This document shows, one piece after another, positions 34,500 to 49,400 of a stretch of 64,000 nt of DNA. Each line of letters begins with the position of its first letter. The first letter of the stretch is position 1. The position numbers were made by a program, and so were the translations under genes. Source of the stretch: Pagrus major. Lineage: Eukaryota; Chordata; Actinopteri; Spariformes; Sparidae. The notes under the pieces were generated by a model. That model did no database searches. It was given only the letters and a program-made list of their open reading frames with translations, and was not told where the DNA came from. The stretch covers positions 19,704,792-19,768,791 of the forward strand of contig NC_133216.1 of NCBI RefSeq assembly GCF_040436345.1, given 5' to 3'.

Positions 34500-37400
34500 T
34501 CACACCTTCATCCTGCTCATCATCTGTGGATTAAGAAACAGAAAATAAAAGTTAATCCAAAACTCACGAAACACATTACAATAAAGGCTTAATGTGACCT
34601 TTAGTAAAAGCTGAAATCACATGCTGCTGGTGAGTGGTGTTTGACAGAGACGTGCGGGCATACAGTATGTGAAATGAACACACTGTGAGTTATTAAGGCA
34701 TAAAGTGAGAACCAACCACCAGCCAACCACCAGTATGAACACACAAACCCCCATTAACAAAAATAAAATGAGTATTATTGAACTATATTGACCTTTTAAG
34801 ACTTTCAGCAAGATTTTTCTTCCTTTATAGTCACACGCTTCTGAAAACAGTGTTCAGATTTAGCAGATATTGAGATGTAATGATTGAACACATATTTCAA
34901 ATTCTTTCACTTTAATGCAGTTTTGCTTCATAGTTAACAACTCTGGTAGTTTGTAACAATATACACAAAGTTGCCAGTTTATTAGGTAAACTTGTAATCT
35001 ATTACAATATAATAAAAGAGCCCTGCAACTAATTCTAACATACATTTTGTTTTTAAAGGGTGTTATAAAAGTGTATCTCTGCACCACTTCATTATAGTGC
35101 TGTTTTGTCACACATTTTACTTTAGCAGAAAATTGCAGCTTCTTCCAATTTGGATATTGCACTTGGCCATATTGTGATCTAGGCAACATTTTGATTAATT
35201 TTGCAGCCCTAGTGTTGCATCAGACTGAATTATATTGAAGCGCTCTATTGCTCTGTGCCCTTTGTATCTGTAAATGGGAAAGGAAATGTACTACGAGCAT
35301 AGGAAATACAACAATAAAATAATAAAAGCAGCACCACTAACATGGACTGTAGACTATAGACACTTTCCCTCGTCAAAGCAGGAAAAAGATTAGTAGCTAC
35401 GCAACACTGATAATGACTGCTACAGCCACAAAACCTGAAGACTGGTGCACCGAAATACAATGCAGCTGTTAAACCTGTCTGACGAGTCTAAATATGTAGG
35501 CCATTAGAGTCCAGAGTTCATTTGCAAAAGCAGATAGAGAACATTCTTCATAAAAATGAACCAAACCAGTTAAATATTCCCTGGAGTGCACAAAATAAAC
35601 ATGATATATGCACATAAATAAAAACAAATACACTATCCATTTTTGCAAATGAACCCTTGAGTGGATATGCCTTCCCCTTATCAGCACTAAATTGTGAAGG
35701 TGGACTTCAACAGTATCAATGACATAAATATGTTAGTCATAGATGGTAACTGAGTGTGTATCAATATTAAAAGTATCCTGGGGAGTTTTGACCATCAGGG
35801 CAGCTGTGTGGTTTTTGTATGTTGTTACACCCACACACCAACGGTATAAGAATGGAGGTGAAATGATGCTGGACAGCACTGTGCAACGGATAAACAAACC
35901 ACCGTGTCTACCAAAAGAATTGTAAACAATGTAGACTATTAGCATATATAACATAGCTTGTCATAGCTGAACACCAATAAAAACATTACTGTACTGTCTC
36001 TGCAAACACTTCAAAGCTGTGAAAAGATCAAATTAAAGTTTACCACAGCCTCTCCACTACCTGCTGCTGTTTAATTGTTGTTGCTGTTATCAGTCGATAG
36101 GGTTTCAACATCAACTCAAATGCCCCGCGCAATCATACCTTAAAATGTTTTATCTAAGTGTGGCCTGTACAACCCTGAATGGTGTTTACCTTGCGAGCAC
36201 TAGCTGTCAGTCCAGGAGACTTCGCAGTGCTGCTGGTGCCTCGTTGAGTTTTACCCTGTCCTTTAGTTGCCACCTGAGGTGACTTGGAGCTGCCGATTCT
36301 GCCTGCCCGTCCCACTGCAGTGCGAGAATTTCCTGAAGGCACATTTTCCTGATACTTGCGTGCAGATGTCTGAGCAGGCGACTTCTTCGAACTCTTGCCT
36401 GGAGATTTGCGGGTGGAGGCACGTAGTTTGTTCAGCCCTTTCTTTAAGTAGTTGCTGTTTTTAGGGGTGTTTTCAATAGTGAACACCATAGACTGCCTCC
36501 GATCAGCCTAAGGAGATAATACAAGTGGAACTGTTAGTCAGCATGCAAAATATAACGTTGATGGAGGATTGAACCAGACAGAAAATTCTAGGTGTGTGTT
36601 CGCCTATATCATACTCACTGGACTGAGAGCAGGGTGAAGCTGAGAGCTGGAAGGTCCACTCATTACGTTCTTGTTTTTGGGAGTTAGTGGACGAGGGAAG
36701 CAAGAAGCCTTGACTTTTTTCTATCAGATGGAGACAGGGAAAGACAAGTTAGGAAAAAGTGGGTTTTTGGAAGTTACATTAATGACTTATTGTCATTTTT
36801 TATTACATCAAAAAGTGATTTTGTGAATGTCCACTAACCAATGAAATCAACCAACACAAAAGTCTGAGAGCTTTTAGTTAAAAAATCATACGTAAAAAAT
36901 CTGATACATCAGCCACAGGTCCTCTCTTGTCATACTCCTTTTCCAATAAGCTTGATTGTTAAAGATGGCAGTACCAGTCAGTATCAAAAACACTAAATCT
37001 AATTATTATACTTCAAGAGTAATTACATCATAAGTAACTAGAAATTAGAGAAAAAGCATCTAAAGAAACTATTAAAGTTGAAGAAAATAAAGAGGTCAAA
37101 TATACATAAAACTATAAAGCATTTATCTACTGGCTTAAAGATTAAGCCCCACAAGATGTAACAAATATTTCTGTGTATACTAATGCGAACCAACCTCAGG
37201 CGAAGTTTGATGTACTGACAGCGTAGATGAAGATCGCTTTGTGCCTTTCGGGCTTCTCAGCTGAGAGGCACTGACAGTTTTTGATGGCAGCTGGCCGGGC
37301 ATCAAAGACAGACGATGAGAGCGAGTACTGGCTGCGGCACCCGAGTGTCCAATCATGAGGGAGAGCCGATGGGATGTGAGAGAATCCTGAAGCTGGCCAG

Positions 37401-40400
37401 GCATCATGGACGCCCGACGGATTGTGTCAGATGGGTCACCCGTACGCAGTTCTTCGTCTGTGAAAGTAAAAGCACTTTTGCAGCCAGTCTAGGGGAAGAG
37501 ACAGAGAGGGATTTAAAAAAAACTATTAGAAAAAGAGTCAAGGGCAGAAAGTGCAACATAATGTAACAAATAAATCCTCTTTAGGCCAAATGCCTTAAGC
37601 AGGGATCCCCTGAGCATTACATTTCTATATTTATCACTATTTTTACTGCTAATTAAGGACATCTTTCATGTGTATGTGCAACTGTATGCCTATTGTGTTC
37701 AGTGTGTGTTCAAGTGTCTATCTTTACTAACATCAAACTCTGCAGGGTAACTGCTCTTGAGATGAGGAAGGCAGGCCTTGTTCCTGGCCTGAAGCTCAGC
37801 AATCCTCAGCCAGTCTTCAGGCGCACCGTCTGGCTCATTCTCTGCCCCGACGCACAATGTACTAGTGGCTGAACACAAAGGATGAAGGAAAAATGAGAGA
37901 TAAGAGTTACACACACATACACCTCTGGAAAATCTCAGTTGTTGACTACTGTAATTGTAAGACCCATCAGTTACCATTAATCGATGACCAATTAGTAGGG
38001 CTGCGCCCTGAATGTCAATGATTCCAATCATCAGTCAGAAAGCCCCAGATGCAAATCTCAAGTCATGTGCAAGTTTGAAAGGTTTTTTTTAAAAAAAACA
38101 AAACATTAACATTGTTCCCCCCCGCCCTTTTTGTTATTGCGAGTACCAGTTCGACCTCTCACTTGACTTCCCACCCTTCAGTTCACCCTCCTGTAAGTGA
38201 GCCATGTATCTACTTACGTTGTGAATGGATTGTGCTCCGTCTGTACCCTGGAAGACCGATGAGCTGGTCGCTGGCAGTGCCAGTCTTTCTGGCAGGTGTT
38301 TCAAACAGCTCCATAGACACGGGTCGAGCAGAGTGGGCACTGGAGAGGTTTGGCTGGGAGCGAGCTGAGGCCAGACTGTAGAAAGTCTCGTCGTCTTCAC
38401 CACCGCCTGGGGTTTTCTAAAGATCAGAGTTCAACGATCAATTATGACTTCAATAATACTGCAGTGGGAGTGTGGGGATGTTTCGAAAGGGTTGAAGTTG
38501 AAACATTTGGGTTGAGTCGTTTGAGCGTGTTTTTACACTGCTGGAGTGTACTGAGAGCAGTGCTGCAACCTTAAAGGCCAACAGGGGAAAACTAGGATGA
38601 CACTGTCCTAGTTAAAGAAAACAAGCGTTATTAACTCAAATCTTAATTTGAAGATGCAGCTGAACCTTCATAAAGCACAAAGAATTTCAACTTCATCACC
38701 ATGAGTATATTTGAGAAAGAGTGAAAGAGAAACCATTGTGATTGTTAAACTGTAGAGCTATTTTTCAACAGTGTGTGTTATTGTGAACATGCAATAAAAG
38801 TGCAAGTGAGTTTCCTCCACCTTGGTCAGTGTGATGTTAATAACCTGCGTTGTCCTGCGTCGTTTGACAGATGAGGTTGGATTTCTGCAGGCTGAGTCCA
38901 GTTCCAATTTGTGCTCTTTATTGGTCCTAGGTGACGAAAAAGAAGGAACTCAGTGACAGAGTATGGAAAAAACTGTTATTGCGGTTACACTAAAATTAGG
39001 AAGTTATATGTGTATATCAGGAAGGGAGAATTTACCAGGGAATTTTTAAAAATATTCTTAAAAAGACAGATCACTTGCAATTCTAGATAACACCACATAA
39101 CAAGCTATTTTGTGAGCTGTAGATTATGATATGAAGCCTGGAATCAGGACAAATATTGCCTCCTGCATTACACTTATTTAAATTAGCTAAAGTAAAATAC
39201 AATTACATCCTAAGAGTTTGCTCTTTTTTAACTTCCATCTTCAGACCACTTCAATTGCTGTTGTCAGATCTTTGATTAAACATAAGCAATAGAAATGTTA
39301 GCGAGGGGCCGCCCCGGTGGAGCATGCGTCCCGTGTACGGGGGGGCTCTGTCCAACCTGTGGCCCTTTGCCGCATGTCGTCCCGCCTCTCTCTCATCCTG
39401 TATCCTGTCATCTCTCTAGGCTGTCCAATCAGTAAAGCCATGAAAAGGCCAAAATAAAAAATAAAAAATAAATTCTACTAAAGAAATTTCCAGCTGATCA
39501 GAAGTTTATAGGTCATTTCTATTGGTGTACAGTCTCGATGACAGGGGACTTTAATGTGTAAAGTAAATAAAAACTGACTTTACTGCTTTTGCTCATCTTA
39601 CCAAAAGTAATACAATCTCACAGAAATACAAGGAGAGAAGTTGAAATGATCCCTTCTGAATTTTCATGACATCATGTGAGCATACTGTGTATTCGTAATT
39701 TAATGTAGGGCAAGGTAGGCTGAGTAAAGCTTAGCAATTCAATGACATCTTCAGTATACTATATACTGAAAATACATTTAGGGGAACGCTAATACAGAAA
39801 AACCCGCTTAAGTTTACTATTCTGTGAAATACCAACATTGTCAAATTTTTTGGTGACGTACCTGTTGTTTATAGGTGTGAAGTAAAGGGTCTCCAGTGAC
39901 TCTGTATGCAGACCCCGGCGTTTAGCTGCTAAGCGCTCTGAACTGCGAACAAGTGGTGTGCTTGATTCATCAGGTAATAATAGTGTCCTGCAAAAAAGGT
40001 AAAAAACAGTATTGTTCAAGATTAGAAGAATCACAACAGATTCTCACTTTACATCTAATGTTAGATTTTATGGCTTTTCCGCTTTTCTCAAGTTGTGTAC
40101 TTTATTGGAGCAGGGAGAAAGAAAGAAAGAAAACTACACAGTTCAAAAATCACAATGCCAAATGGGTGAAAGGCAGGAGTTGGTTTGGCGGAATTTTTTT
40201 TTTTTTTCTTTATTCAGTAATATATGACGAGATATTCATGCTATTTCTCTGAGATAAGGTGTATTACCTGGTAGTGTTCAGGGAGTCCTCCAGAGAGCTC
40301 TGGTCCAAGCTGTCAGAGCTCATGGTCCGCTTTGCTTGTGCTTGTGCTTGTACTTGTACTTTAGTGTGAACACTTGGGTGTGCGTTGGGAACGTCAAAGT

Positions 40401-43400
40401 AACACGACTCTGTTGCACTTCTTTCACTACCATGAATCTTATTCTGTTGCCGCAGGTTGCGATCAGCAAAGGCCAGCTAAAGGTAAATAGATATAGTAAT
40501 AGAGATCAGGGCAAAATGCAGCAAAAATGCACAATTTAAGTCATACAATTCAAAGTCTCTTTTTTTACAGCAATTGAAAAGGCAACATTTCAGTCCGAGC
40601 GTGTTCATGATCAATAGATTCAGTTCTCATGCTTCAAAATAAACCACAAACCTGTGCCTCCAAACTGGCCACCATGTTCACAAGTTTCTTCTCATTGGTC
40701 TGAGCCTTATCCAAATCCATCTGGAGCATCTTGTTCTCCATGGTAATAGCCTTCACTTCGCGCTCTTTAACCTCAAAGGTTTGCTTGAGTTCAGCCAACT
40801 CCTCCTGGCTTTCCTGGAGAAGCTGCTTCTTGCTATTGTAATGACTCGCTGCCTTCTCCATCTGTGGCATTGTGATAACAGAAGAAATGTCTTGTTAATC
40901 TCTTAGTCCACACTACTCATCTGACACCAACCAAAAGTATGCACATGAAGCTGTAGTACTCCTACGCTACACCAGTTGATCTTACTGGTGAATAATTACG
41001 AGCGAAAAAGTAAATATCTAAATCAATCAGTTTACCTGAAAACAAATTATACGTACAGAGATACAAGTAGTGAAACTGAATTGTGTTAATGTTCTGTAGG
41101 GATTGTTTGAGCTCACACCAACCTGTGCCTTGTAGTGTTCTGCGACCTCCGATTTAGCCGAGAGCTGTTCCTGCAGGTCTCTCTTATGAGCCTCAATTTG
41201 TTCAGCTTTTTCTCTCTCTTTCAAGAGTTTGTCTTTCTCCATTTTCAATATTTCCAACTCCTGCTGTAGCCGAGATTCCAGTTTATGGGAAGCTATGTTT
41301 TCTCTCTCTATGGCTTGCTTGGCTTGAGAAAGTCTGTCCCTCTCAAAGACAAGGGCTTCAAGTTGTTTCTCCAGAGCTTTCTGATCCATTTCCGCCTGGA
41401 GTGTCCTGGCCATCAGTACTTCTTTTTCCTGAACAAGAGCCTCCTTTTCCCTAAAAGTGGAAACCTGCAACTCCTGTGCAGCTTGTGTCTCTGCATTTAC
41501 TGAGACAAGCTGCTGCTGGAGGTGGTCTATCTGCTGAGCAGACTTCTGATGATTTTGAAGTAACATCTGCTCTTTAGCCAGAAGATTCTGAGAAATGGTT
41601 TCGACCTCTCCTTTCAGATCCAGGATCTGACGTTGAAGAACATCTGTCTGTTTGGAGCTCTCCTCCTTTTTCTCAGCACACATTTTCTCATTGGCTTCGG
41701 CTTCCTCTTTTGCTTTTTGAACCAAGTTAGCTTGGGCTGCGACCTCCCCTCTTAGGGTGTTCAGATTTTGGTCTTTATCAGCTACAAGTGTGTTGACGGC
41801 AGACAACTCAGTTTGGAGGCTCTGAAGCTTCTCCTCGGCCTTGAGAATGAGACACTCTTTCTCACTCTGAGACTCTTTAAGCTTTTGAATCTCTTCTTCA
41901 CGCGAATAAATCTGTTTCTGCAGAATCTCTACTTGTTTGACTTCTTCCTGTAGGCTTTGGAGTTCCTTCCTTTGTTGAGTATTTTCTTGTTGTTGTTGAG
42001 CTAACAGATTTTCCTTGGACTGTATATTCTCCTCAGCCATCCTCAGTGAGGAGCCAAGAGTCTCCATCTGTGTCTTTAAACTTTGGATCTCTTTATGTAG
42101 CAGAGCCAACTGCTCTGAGCCATCAGTCTTCAGCGATATCATCTGTTCCTCTTTAGCTCGGATCTCCTCTTTTACCTTTCTCACCTCTTCCTCGGAAGCT
42201 GACAGCTGTTGCTGCAGGAGCTCCTTCTGTTGAGCGCTCTCCTGCTCCTGTTTGGCGAGCAGATTTTCTTTAGCCTGAACCTGGTCTGTTGTAGTCTTCA
42301 GGGATTCATTCAAGCTTCGTAATTGGTCCCCGAGTGTTTGGATCTCATTTTGTAGCACTTCTGTCTCCTTGCAGTTCTCAACCTTTATCATGTTTATCTC
42401 TGCTTCTTTAGTTTGGATTTGCTCTGTCAGCCGATTAACATCTTGCTCGAGAACTGCACTGTGCTTTCTAAGTTCCTCAATCTGCACTGTGCTCTCCTGC
42501 TCCTGCTTAGCCATCAAATCTTCCTTGGCTTGAACTTGGTTCTTGGCGATATCAAGAGAATTGCTCATAGTTTTGATTTGATTGTTCAGACTTGCAATCT
42601 CCTGCTGTAGCAGCTCAGAGTGAGTAGATGTCTCAGTCTTCAGCAGAGTTAACTGCTCCTGCTTATCATGGATCTCTGCATGTAGCCTCTTTACCTCATC
42701 TTCAGAGGCTACCATCCGTATCTGGAGTGCCTCCATTTCCTGAGTGCTCTGTTGATGCTGCTCAGCAAACAGATTTTCCTTGGATTGCAAATTCTCCTCA
42801 GCATTCTTCAGTGAGGAAGTAAGACCGTCAACTTGTGTCTTTAAATCTTGGATCTGTTGATGGAGTAGTTCTGACTGCTCTGAGCCGTCAGTCTTAAGCA
42901 GTATCATCTGTTCCTCTTTAGCTCGGATCGCCTCTTTTACCTTTCTCACCTCTTCCTCGGAAGCGGACAGCTGTTGCTGCAGGAGCTCCTTCTGTTGAGC
43001 GCTCTCCTGCTCCTGTTTGGCGAGCAGGGTTTCTTTAGCTCGAACCTGGTTTGTTGTAGTCTTCAGGGATTCATTCAAACTTTGTACTTGGTCCCTGAGT
43101 GTTTGGATCTCATTTTGTAGAACTTCTGTCTCCTTGCAGTTCTCAACCTTTATCATGTTTACCTCTGCTTCTTTAGTTTGGATTTGCTCTGTCAGCCGAT
43201 TAACGTCTTGCTCAAGAACTGCACTGTGCTTTCTAAGTTCCTCAATCTGCACTTTGCTCTCCTGCTCCTGCTTAGCCATCAAATCTTCTTTGGCTTCAAC
43301 CTGGTTCTTGGCGATTTCAAGAGAATTGCTCATAGTTTTGATTTGATTGTTCAGATTTTCAATCTCTTGCTGTAGCAGCTCAGAGTGAGTAGATGTGTCA

Positions 43401-46400
43401 GTCTTCAGCAGAGTAAACTGCTCCTCCTTATCACAAATCTCTGCATGTAGCCTCTTTACCTCATCTTCAGAAGCTACCATCCGTGTCTGGAGTGCCTCCA
43501 TTTCCTGAGTGCTCTGTTGATGCTGCTCAGCAAACAGATTTTCCTTGGATTGCAAATTCTCCTCAGCATTCTTCAGTGAGGAAGTAAGACCGTCAACTTG
43601 TGTCTTTAAATCTTGGATCTGTTGATGAAGTAGTTCTGACTGCTCCGAGCTGTCAGCATTGAGCAGTATCATCTGTTCCTCTTTAGCTTGGATCTCTTCT
43701 TTCAATTTCCTCATCTCTTCCTCGGAAGCTGACACCTGTTGCTGCAGGAGCTCCTTCTGATGAGCGCTCTCCTGCTCTTGTTTGGAAAGCATAACTTGCT
43801 GAGTCTGAACCTTCTCCTCAGCCTTTGTGAGAGAGTCACCCATATTAGCTAGTTTCTTTTCAAGACATGTAATATCTTGCTGTAGCTTGTCAAAATGTAG
43901 GGAGCCCTCTTTTTGTAGAGTGACCAGCTGTTCCTCTTTAGCCTGGATCTGCTCCCTAAGCTGTCTCATCTCCCCTTCTAAAGAGGTCATCACGTTTTGA
44001 AATTGATGTTTTTCCTGAGAAATTTCCATTTCCTTCTGAGTCAGCAGGGTTTCTTTTGCCTGAATCTGGTCTGTTGTAGTCTTCAGGGATTCATTCAAAC
44101 TTTGTACTTGGTCCCTAAGAGTTTGGATCTCACTTTGTAGCACTTCTGTCTCCTTGCAGTTCTCAACCTTTAATATGTTTACCTCAACCTCTTTAGCTTG
44201 GATCTCCTCCCTCAGCCGATTAACATCCCCCTCAAGAGCTGCACTGTGCTTTCTAAGTTCCTCAATCTGTAATTTGCTCTCCTGCTCCTGCTTAGCCACT
44301 GATTCTTCTTTGGCTTGAAACTGGTTCTTGGCGATCTCAAAAGAACTGCTCATACTTTTGATTTGATTATTCAGACTTTCAATCTTTTGCTGTAGCAGCT
44401 CAGAGTGAGTAGATGTCTCAGTCTTAAGTAGAGTTAACTGCACCTCCTTGTCATGGATCTCTGCATTTAGCCTCTCTACCTCATCTTGAGATGCTACCAT
44501 CTGTGTCTGGATTGCCTCCATTTCCTGAGTGCTCTGTAAATGCTGCTCAGCAAACAGATTTTCCTTGGATTGCAAATTCTCCTCAGCATTCTTCAGTGAG
44601 GAACTCAGACCCTCAACTTGTGTCTTTAAATCTTGGATCTGTTGATAGAGTATTTCTGACTGCTCTGAACTTTGTTTTTTCAACATGCTCATCTGTTCCT
44701 CTTTAGTCTGGATCTCCTCCTTCATGCCCTTAACCCTTTCTTCAGAGACAGATAGTTGTTGCTGCAGGAGCTCTGCCTGATGAGCACTTTCTTGCTCCTG
44801 CTTTGTAAGCATAATCTCCTGAGCCTGAACTTGTTGCTCGGCCTTTCTGAGAGAGTCATTCAGGCTTTCTAGTTGGCCTTTCAGACCTATGATCTCTTGC
44901 TCCAGCAATTCAGACTGTCGAGAACTGTCATTTTTTAGAATAACAAGCTCCTCATTTTTGACTTGTATCTCTTTGTTTAACTTCTGAATCTCCTTTTCAC
45001 AGGTTGCAATCTGCTGTTGTAGTACCTCCCTTTGTTGGATATTTTCTTGTTGGGTTTTAGCCAGTAGGTCTTGCTTAATGTGAATTTCCTGCTCAGCCTG
45101 TTTGAGAGATAAGCTGAGGTCGTCCACTTGGACTGTTAAGGTCTGGATCTTAATATGAAACATTTCTTGCTCATTAGACTTCTCCAGAAGTAATGTGGCA
45201 AGCATTTCTTCTTTGGCTTGAATTTCATTTTTGTTACTTTTGGTTTCATCTGTAAGAATGTCAACTTCTTCTCTGAGACAGTTAATTTGTTGGTCTTTAT
45301 CGTCCAAGAGAGAATTGGCAGCAGATAACTTTGTCTCAAGATCTTTCACCTTTTCTATGGTTTGGCAGAGACGGTCTTCCTTTTCTTTCTTAACTTCCTT
45401 TAGTTTTTCAACTTGTTGTTCGCAAGCAGAAATATGCTGTTGTAGTCTGGTCACCTGCTCGTTTTTTTGCTGCTCAACTTGCTCAAGTTGAAACTTGAGA
45501 TCCTGGATCTCTTGCTGAAGGACTGCCCTCTGCTCAGTGATCTCCTTTTGCAACTTCTCTAAAATTTCATCCTTGGCTTGTATCATTTCTTCAGTTTGGG
45601 ACTTCTGTTGCTTTAGGATCTCTTTCTGTTGTGTAATTTCATCCTGATACTCTGTCAGCTGCTGTGTTTTGGCCTGAATCTCCACCTCAGCCTTTTTCAG
45701 GGAGCAAAATGTGCTCTCCAGCTCATTCCTCAAATCGTTGATTTCAGTGTCAAACTTCTCTCTCTGGCAATTTAAAAAGAGTTGACAATTAGTTACCATT
45801 AAAAATCTAGAAACAGACTTTATATTTAATCAAGTTCAGTTTCATGACACAATGTCAGCTTCTACATAGAATTATGGACTTTACCTCCATTACAGGCCCC
45901 ATATTCTCTCCTACTTCTTCCTTTGCAGCCCTGCTTATTTCATCCTCCAAACAGGAAATCTTTCCCTGGAGGATCTGAATTTGTTCAGTCAGTAGCTCCT
46001 AAAAAAAAGGAAAATGTTAAATCACTAACCCATTTGTGGAGAACTGGAAATGAGAACTGATTCCAATAAACAAAAACAAATAATCAGTTTTATGAACAGT
46101 ACATCAGAAACACAGTCAAATAATGTGAGTATGCTTTTCTTCCCATAATGACCTAGTGTTTTTATATTTTTGCCGATTAGAGTCAAACTTATGTCGAATT
46201 GACAGACCAATCAAACAACCAAGGGTACCCAGGCCTACACGTCAAGTGACACATTTTGCAGTGTTTTTAGAACTGTGATATAGCATTTAAACTGTAACAT
46301 AATATTGTTGTACAACATTATTTTTTACTGTTTAATTCTCCTGGGTACAACATGAATCATTTAAAGATTTTACAAACCAGAGGCAGTTGCAAACACAGGT

Positions 46401-49400
46401 TCTGTTTTGAGGATATATCTACCTTTTGAGCTGTAGCTTGGTTGAGTTCAGACTCTAGGTGGCATGTTCTGTTCCTCCACTCCTCCTGAGCAGATGCTTG
46501 GGTTTCTGTCAGCCTACCAACTTCTGCCTCGAAGATGGCCAGCTGTGAACACACTCCTCTCATCTGTGAAAATATTCAAAGAAAGCCTTTACAATTTGTA
46601 TGAACACTGACACGTGACTGTTTAATGTGATAGGGTTATTACTAGTGCCGAAGCCCAGAGACTTGACACCACCAGCATATGTCATGTCACTGTCACATGT
46701 CACTGCTCATCTTGAATTTTTTGAGAATATAAGAATTGCACATGAGGAGGATTGGTGAGGAGATTCATTTAAAACTTTGCACACACCTGGGAAGAGAGTA
46801 AACCATTTTCTTCGGACAGCTCATCCACTTTGCGCTCCATAAGCGAGGAGGTACCCTTGAAGTCTTTATTTTCCTTTAACATCTCATTAAAACGCATTTG
46901 TAACCTAAGACAGAAAAAAGAACAGTCAAAATAATTTAGGACTCATTAAATTTACAACTTTACTTGCCGTTTATATCTGGCCAAAATCTTGTGGTAGTCA
47001 GAATAAAATAACATTCAACTTTTAGGTTACTGGCTCAGTTTGTTTAGTTTGACATTAACAGTTTCAATTCAAAAAGGGCGTCATCTGAGACCAATAAGAT
47101 AATTGTTATTATCATTATTATTATTATTATTATTATTGTTATTATTATTCACAAACTCAAGTTGAACACACCTGTGAAAAGGTGTTATTCATTCTGTCAT
47201 GGATTAACAAATAGGCCTCATGTCAAAAAAAGTTCTTAAAATATGTTTAGCTCTGGTCTTAGATACTCACGTTGTGTTCTTGGCCTCAAGCTCATTGATT
47301 TGCTCCCTGGTAACCTGCTCCTGATCATGTTGTTCTTCTTTAAGCTTATCCAGGCGGTACTGTAACTGGTTAATGTGGGTCTCTGGAAAAAAGTATTAAA
47401 CAGAGCTTAACTTGAGAAGAAGAGAAATAAAAACATAGATGAAAAGGCAAACAATATTATTATGCAGAGCATACTTTAACTACAAGGTAAAGTAGCACTT
47501 TGATAGAATATGTCAAGTTTGATACTATATTACTTGTTTTTATCCAAAGACAAACACTTAATGTGCTACCTCTTTGTGCAATAAGTGCAAGCTTGGTGGC
47601 CAACTCTCTCTCCAACCCATCTCTGTAGTCTCTCTCTTTGATCATCTGTCGTTGCATCTTCCTCAACTGAAATTTAGGTGTGTTCATGATATCCTGCAGA
47701 GGAGACGTGCTGTGGGAATAAAAGCAGATCAGACATAAATAATTATAATCAAAATATCATCGCATTGACTTGCAAACAATTATGTATTGAATGTAGCTTG
47801 TATATTAGACAAAGTTTTAATGTTAGTGTGCAACTACAAAGTTAGTCATATTGTTTTAGTGTGACAACAAAAATATTAGTTACTACAAGTTTATCAAAGC
47901 ACAGAGGATTACACTGCTTTCACAAAGAAAACAAACAAAGCTGCTTTTGCCTATTATGAATTCAGGCTGAAGGTCTTTCAATTGAGACATGCATTTAATT
48001 AAGCTGTGAAATGTCAAGTTTGGACCAACATTGCCCATAAAATTTGATAAATACAATCAGCCCCATCTTGGAATAAATTAAAATTAACACTAGTACCTGA
48101 CTGAGGAAGAAGCCACGGTTTTCATATCGACAAATGTGATTTTCTGTGTACGGCGGAACATGGGGGACTCGTCATCTGAGAGCGAGGAGATAGTCGACAC
48201 GTTGGAGGTAGAGGTGGTTGGTGATCGCTCAAATATTTCACGGGCAGCAGGCAAACCTGAAATTCAGGGAGATAGGTTTTGCTACAGTTTGCATGTTAAA
48301 TTCAAACCAGAAGACTAGCGCTGTACAGAAACATCGCATGAGTGACACTAATGCCTGTTAATATAGCATAACATGAGGAAATGGAAGATTTAAAATTGCG
48401 TGACTTACGTCTCCTTGCCAGATAGGCATCAAGTCCATTGCTCAGATAAACACAGCCCTCGCTCTCCATCACAAAGGAGCCAGTAAGGTGTGCTATCTCT
48501 CGCTAACAGATAAGAGGAGGGATATATTTATATACATATAAATTAATTGAGGTAGAATTAAATGGTCACAACACATGATGAATGAAACCTGATATATCTC
48601 AGTAGTGAACATAAAGATAAACAGTGCTGCTTACCTCCACATCGCAGTTCAACATGCTCAGAGTGCAGCGGTCATTCATCATGTCGTGGTACACGAGCAA
48701 CAAAAGCACCTGGTGATTTCACAAAGAATATGTCAGAGTGGGTCTGTGTCCATCTTTCTCTTAAATCAGTGTTTTTCTTTGTTGTATACCTTTGCGATTT
48801 CTACTGTTAGGTTGATGTCATCTCTAATGTTGTCCCAAGACAATGAAGTGCCTTTGGTTGCATTGAATCTGCAGTCCCCTAATACACAGAATAGACAGAT
48901 TGGTTAATTCTCAAGGGAAAGAAATTTTAACATCGGTCTGCCTGTGAGACTGAAAGAGTTACTACACATACACAAAAAACATTTGTACTCAGGGTGTGTT
49001 CTTCATCACTGTCTGGCATGCTTACAGGTGTACTTCACGCCACGCCCCACAGTGATGTGGGGTGTGGTCAAACATGCAACAGATTTGAATTCCTCAACTA
49101 CAAGATGTCAGAATAAACGGAGCCTCAAATCATAGAATTAACTTACTAAGCTGCTACAGGGACACTTTCTTAGCACAAATGTTATGACACCTAACTTTTG
49201 AGTCTTAGATAAAAGTGGAGACTTGATCACAGATGATTTTTAGTAAACATATAGCCTGAACTAAAAATAACACACTCTTTTTAAAAAAGCATCTGTATCT
49301 GAAGATATAACAAAAAGGTAGAGAAACTCACGCTCCAAAAAGTCTGCAATGAACTGTAACCTGTCCTCGATGGAATTACAGAAACAGGAGTTTGGTTCCT

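Noticed and set aside
41285..45491. Several + strand open frames of 60-109 codons across the numa1 giant exon
   Set aside because: They are antisense shadows of the repetitive coiled-coil sequence and repeat every 255 or 765 bases like it.
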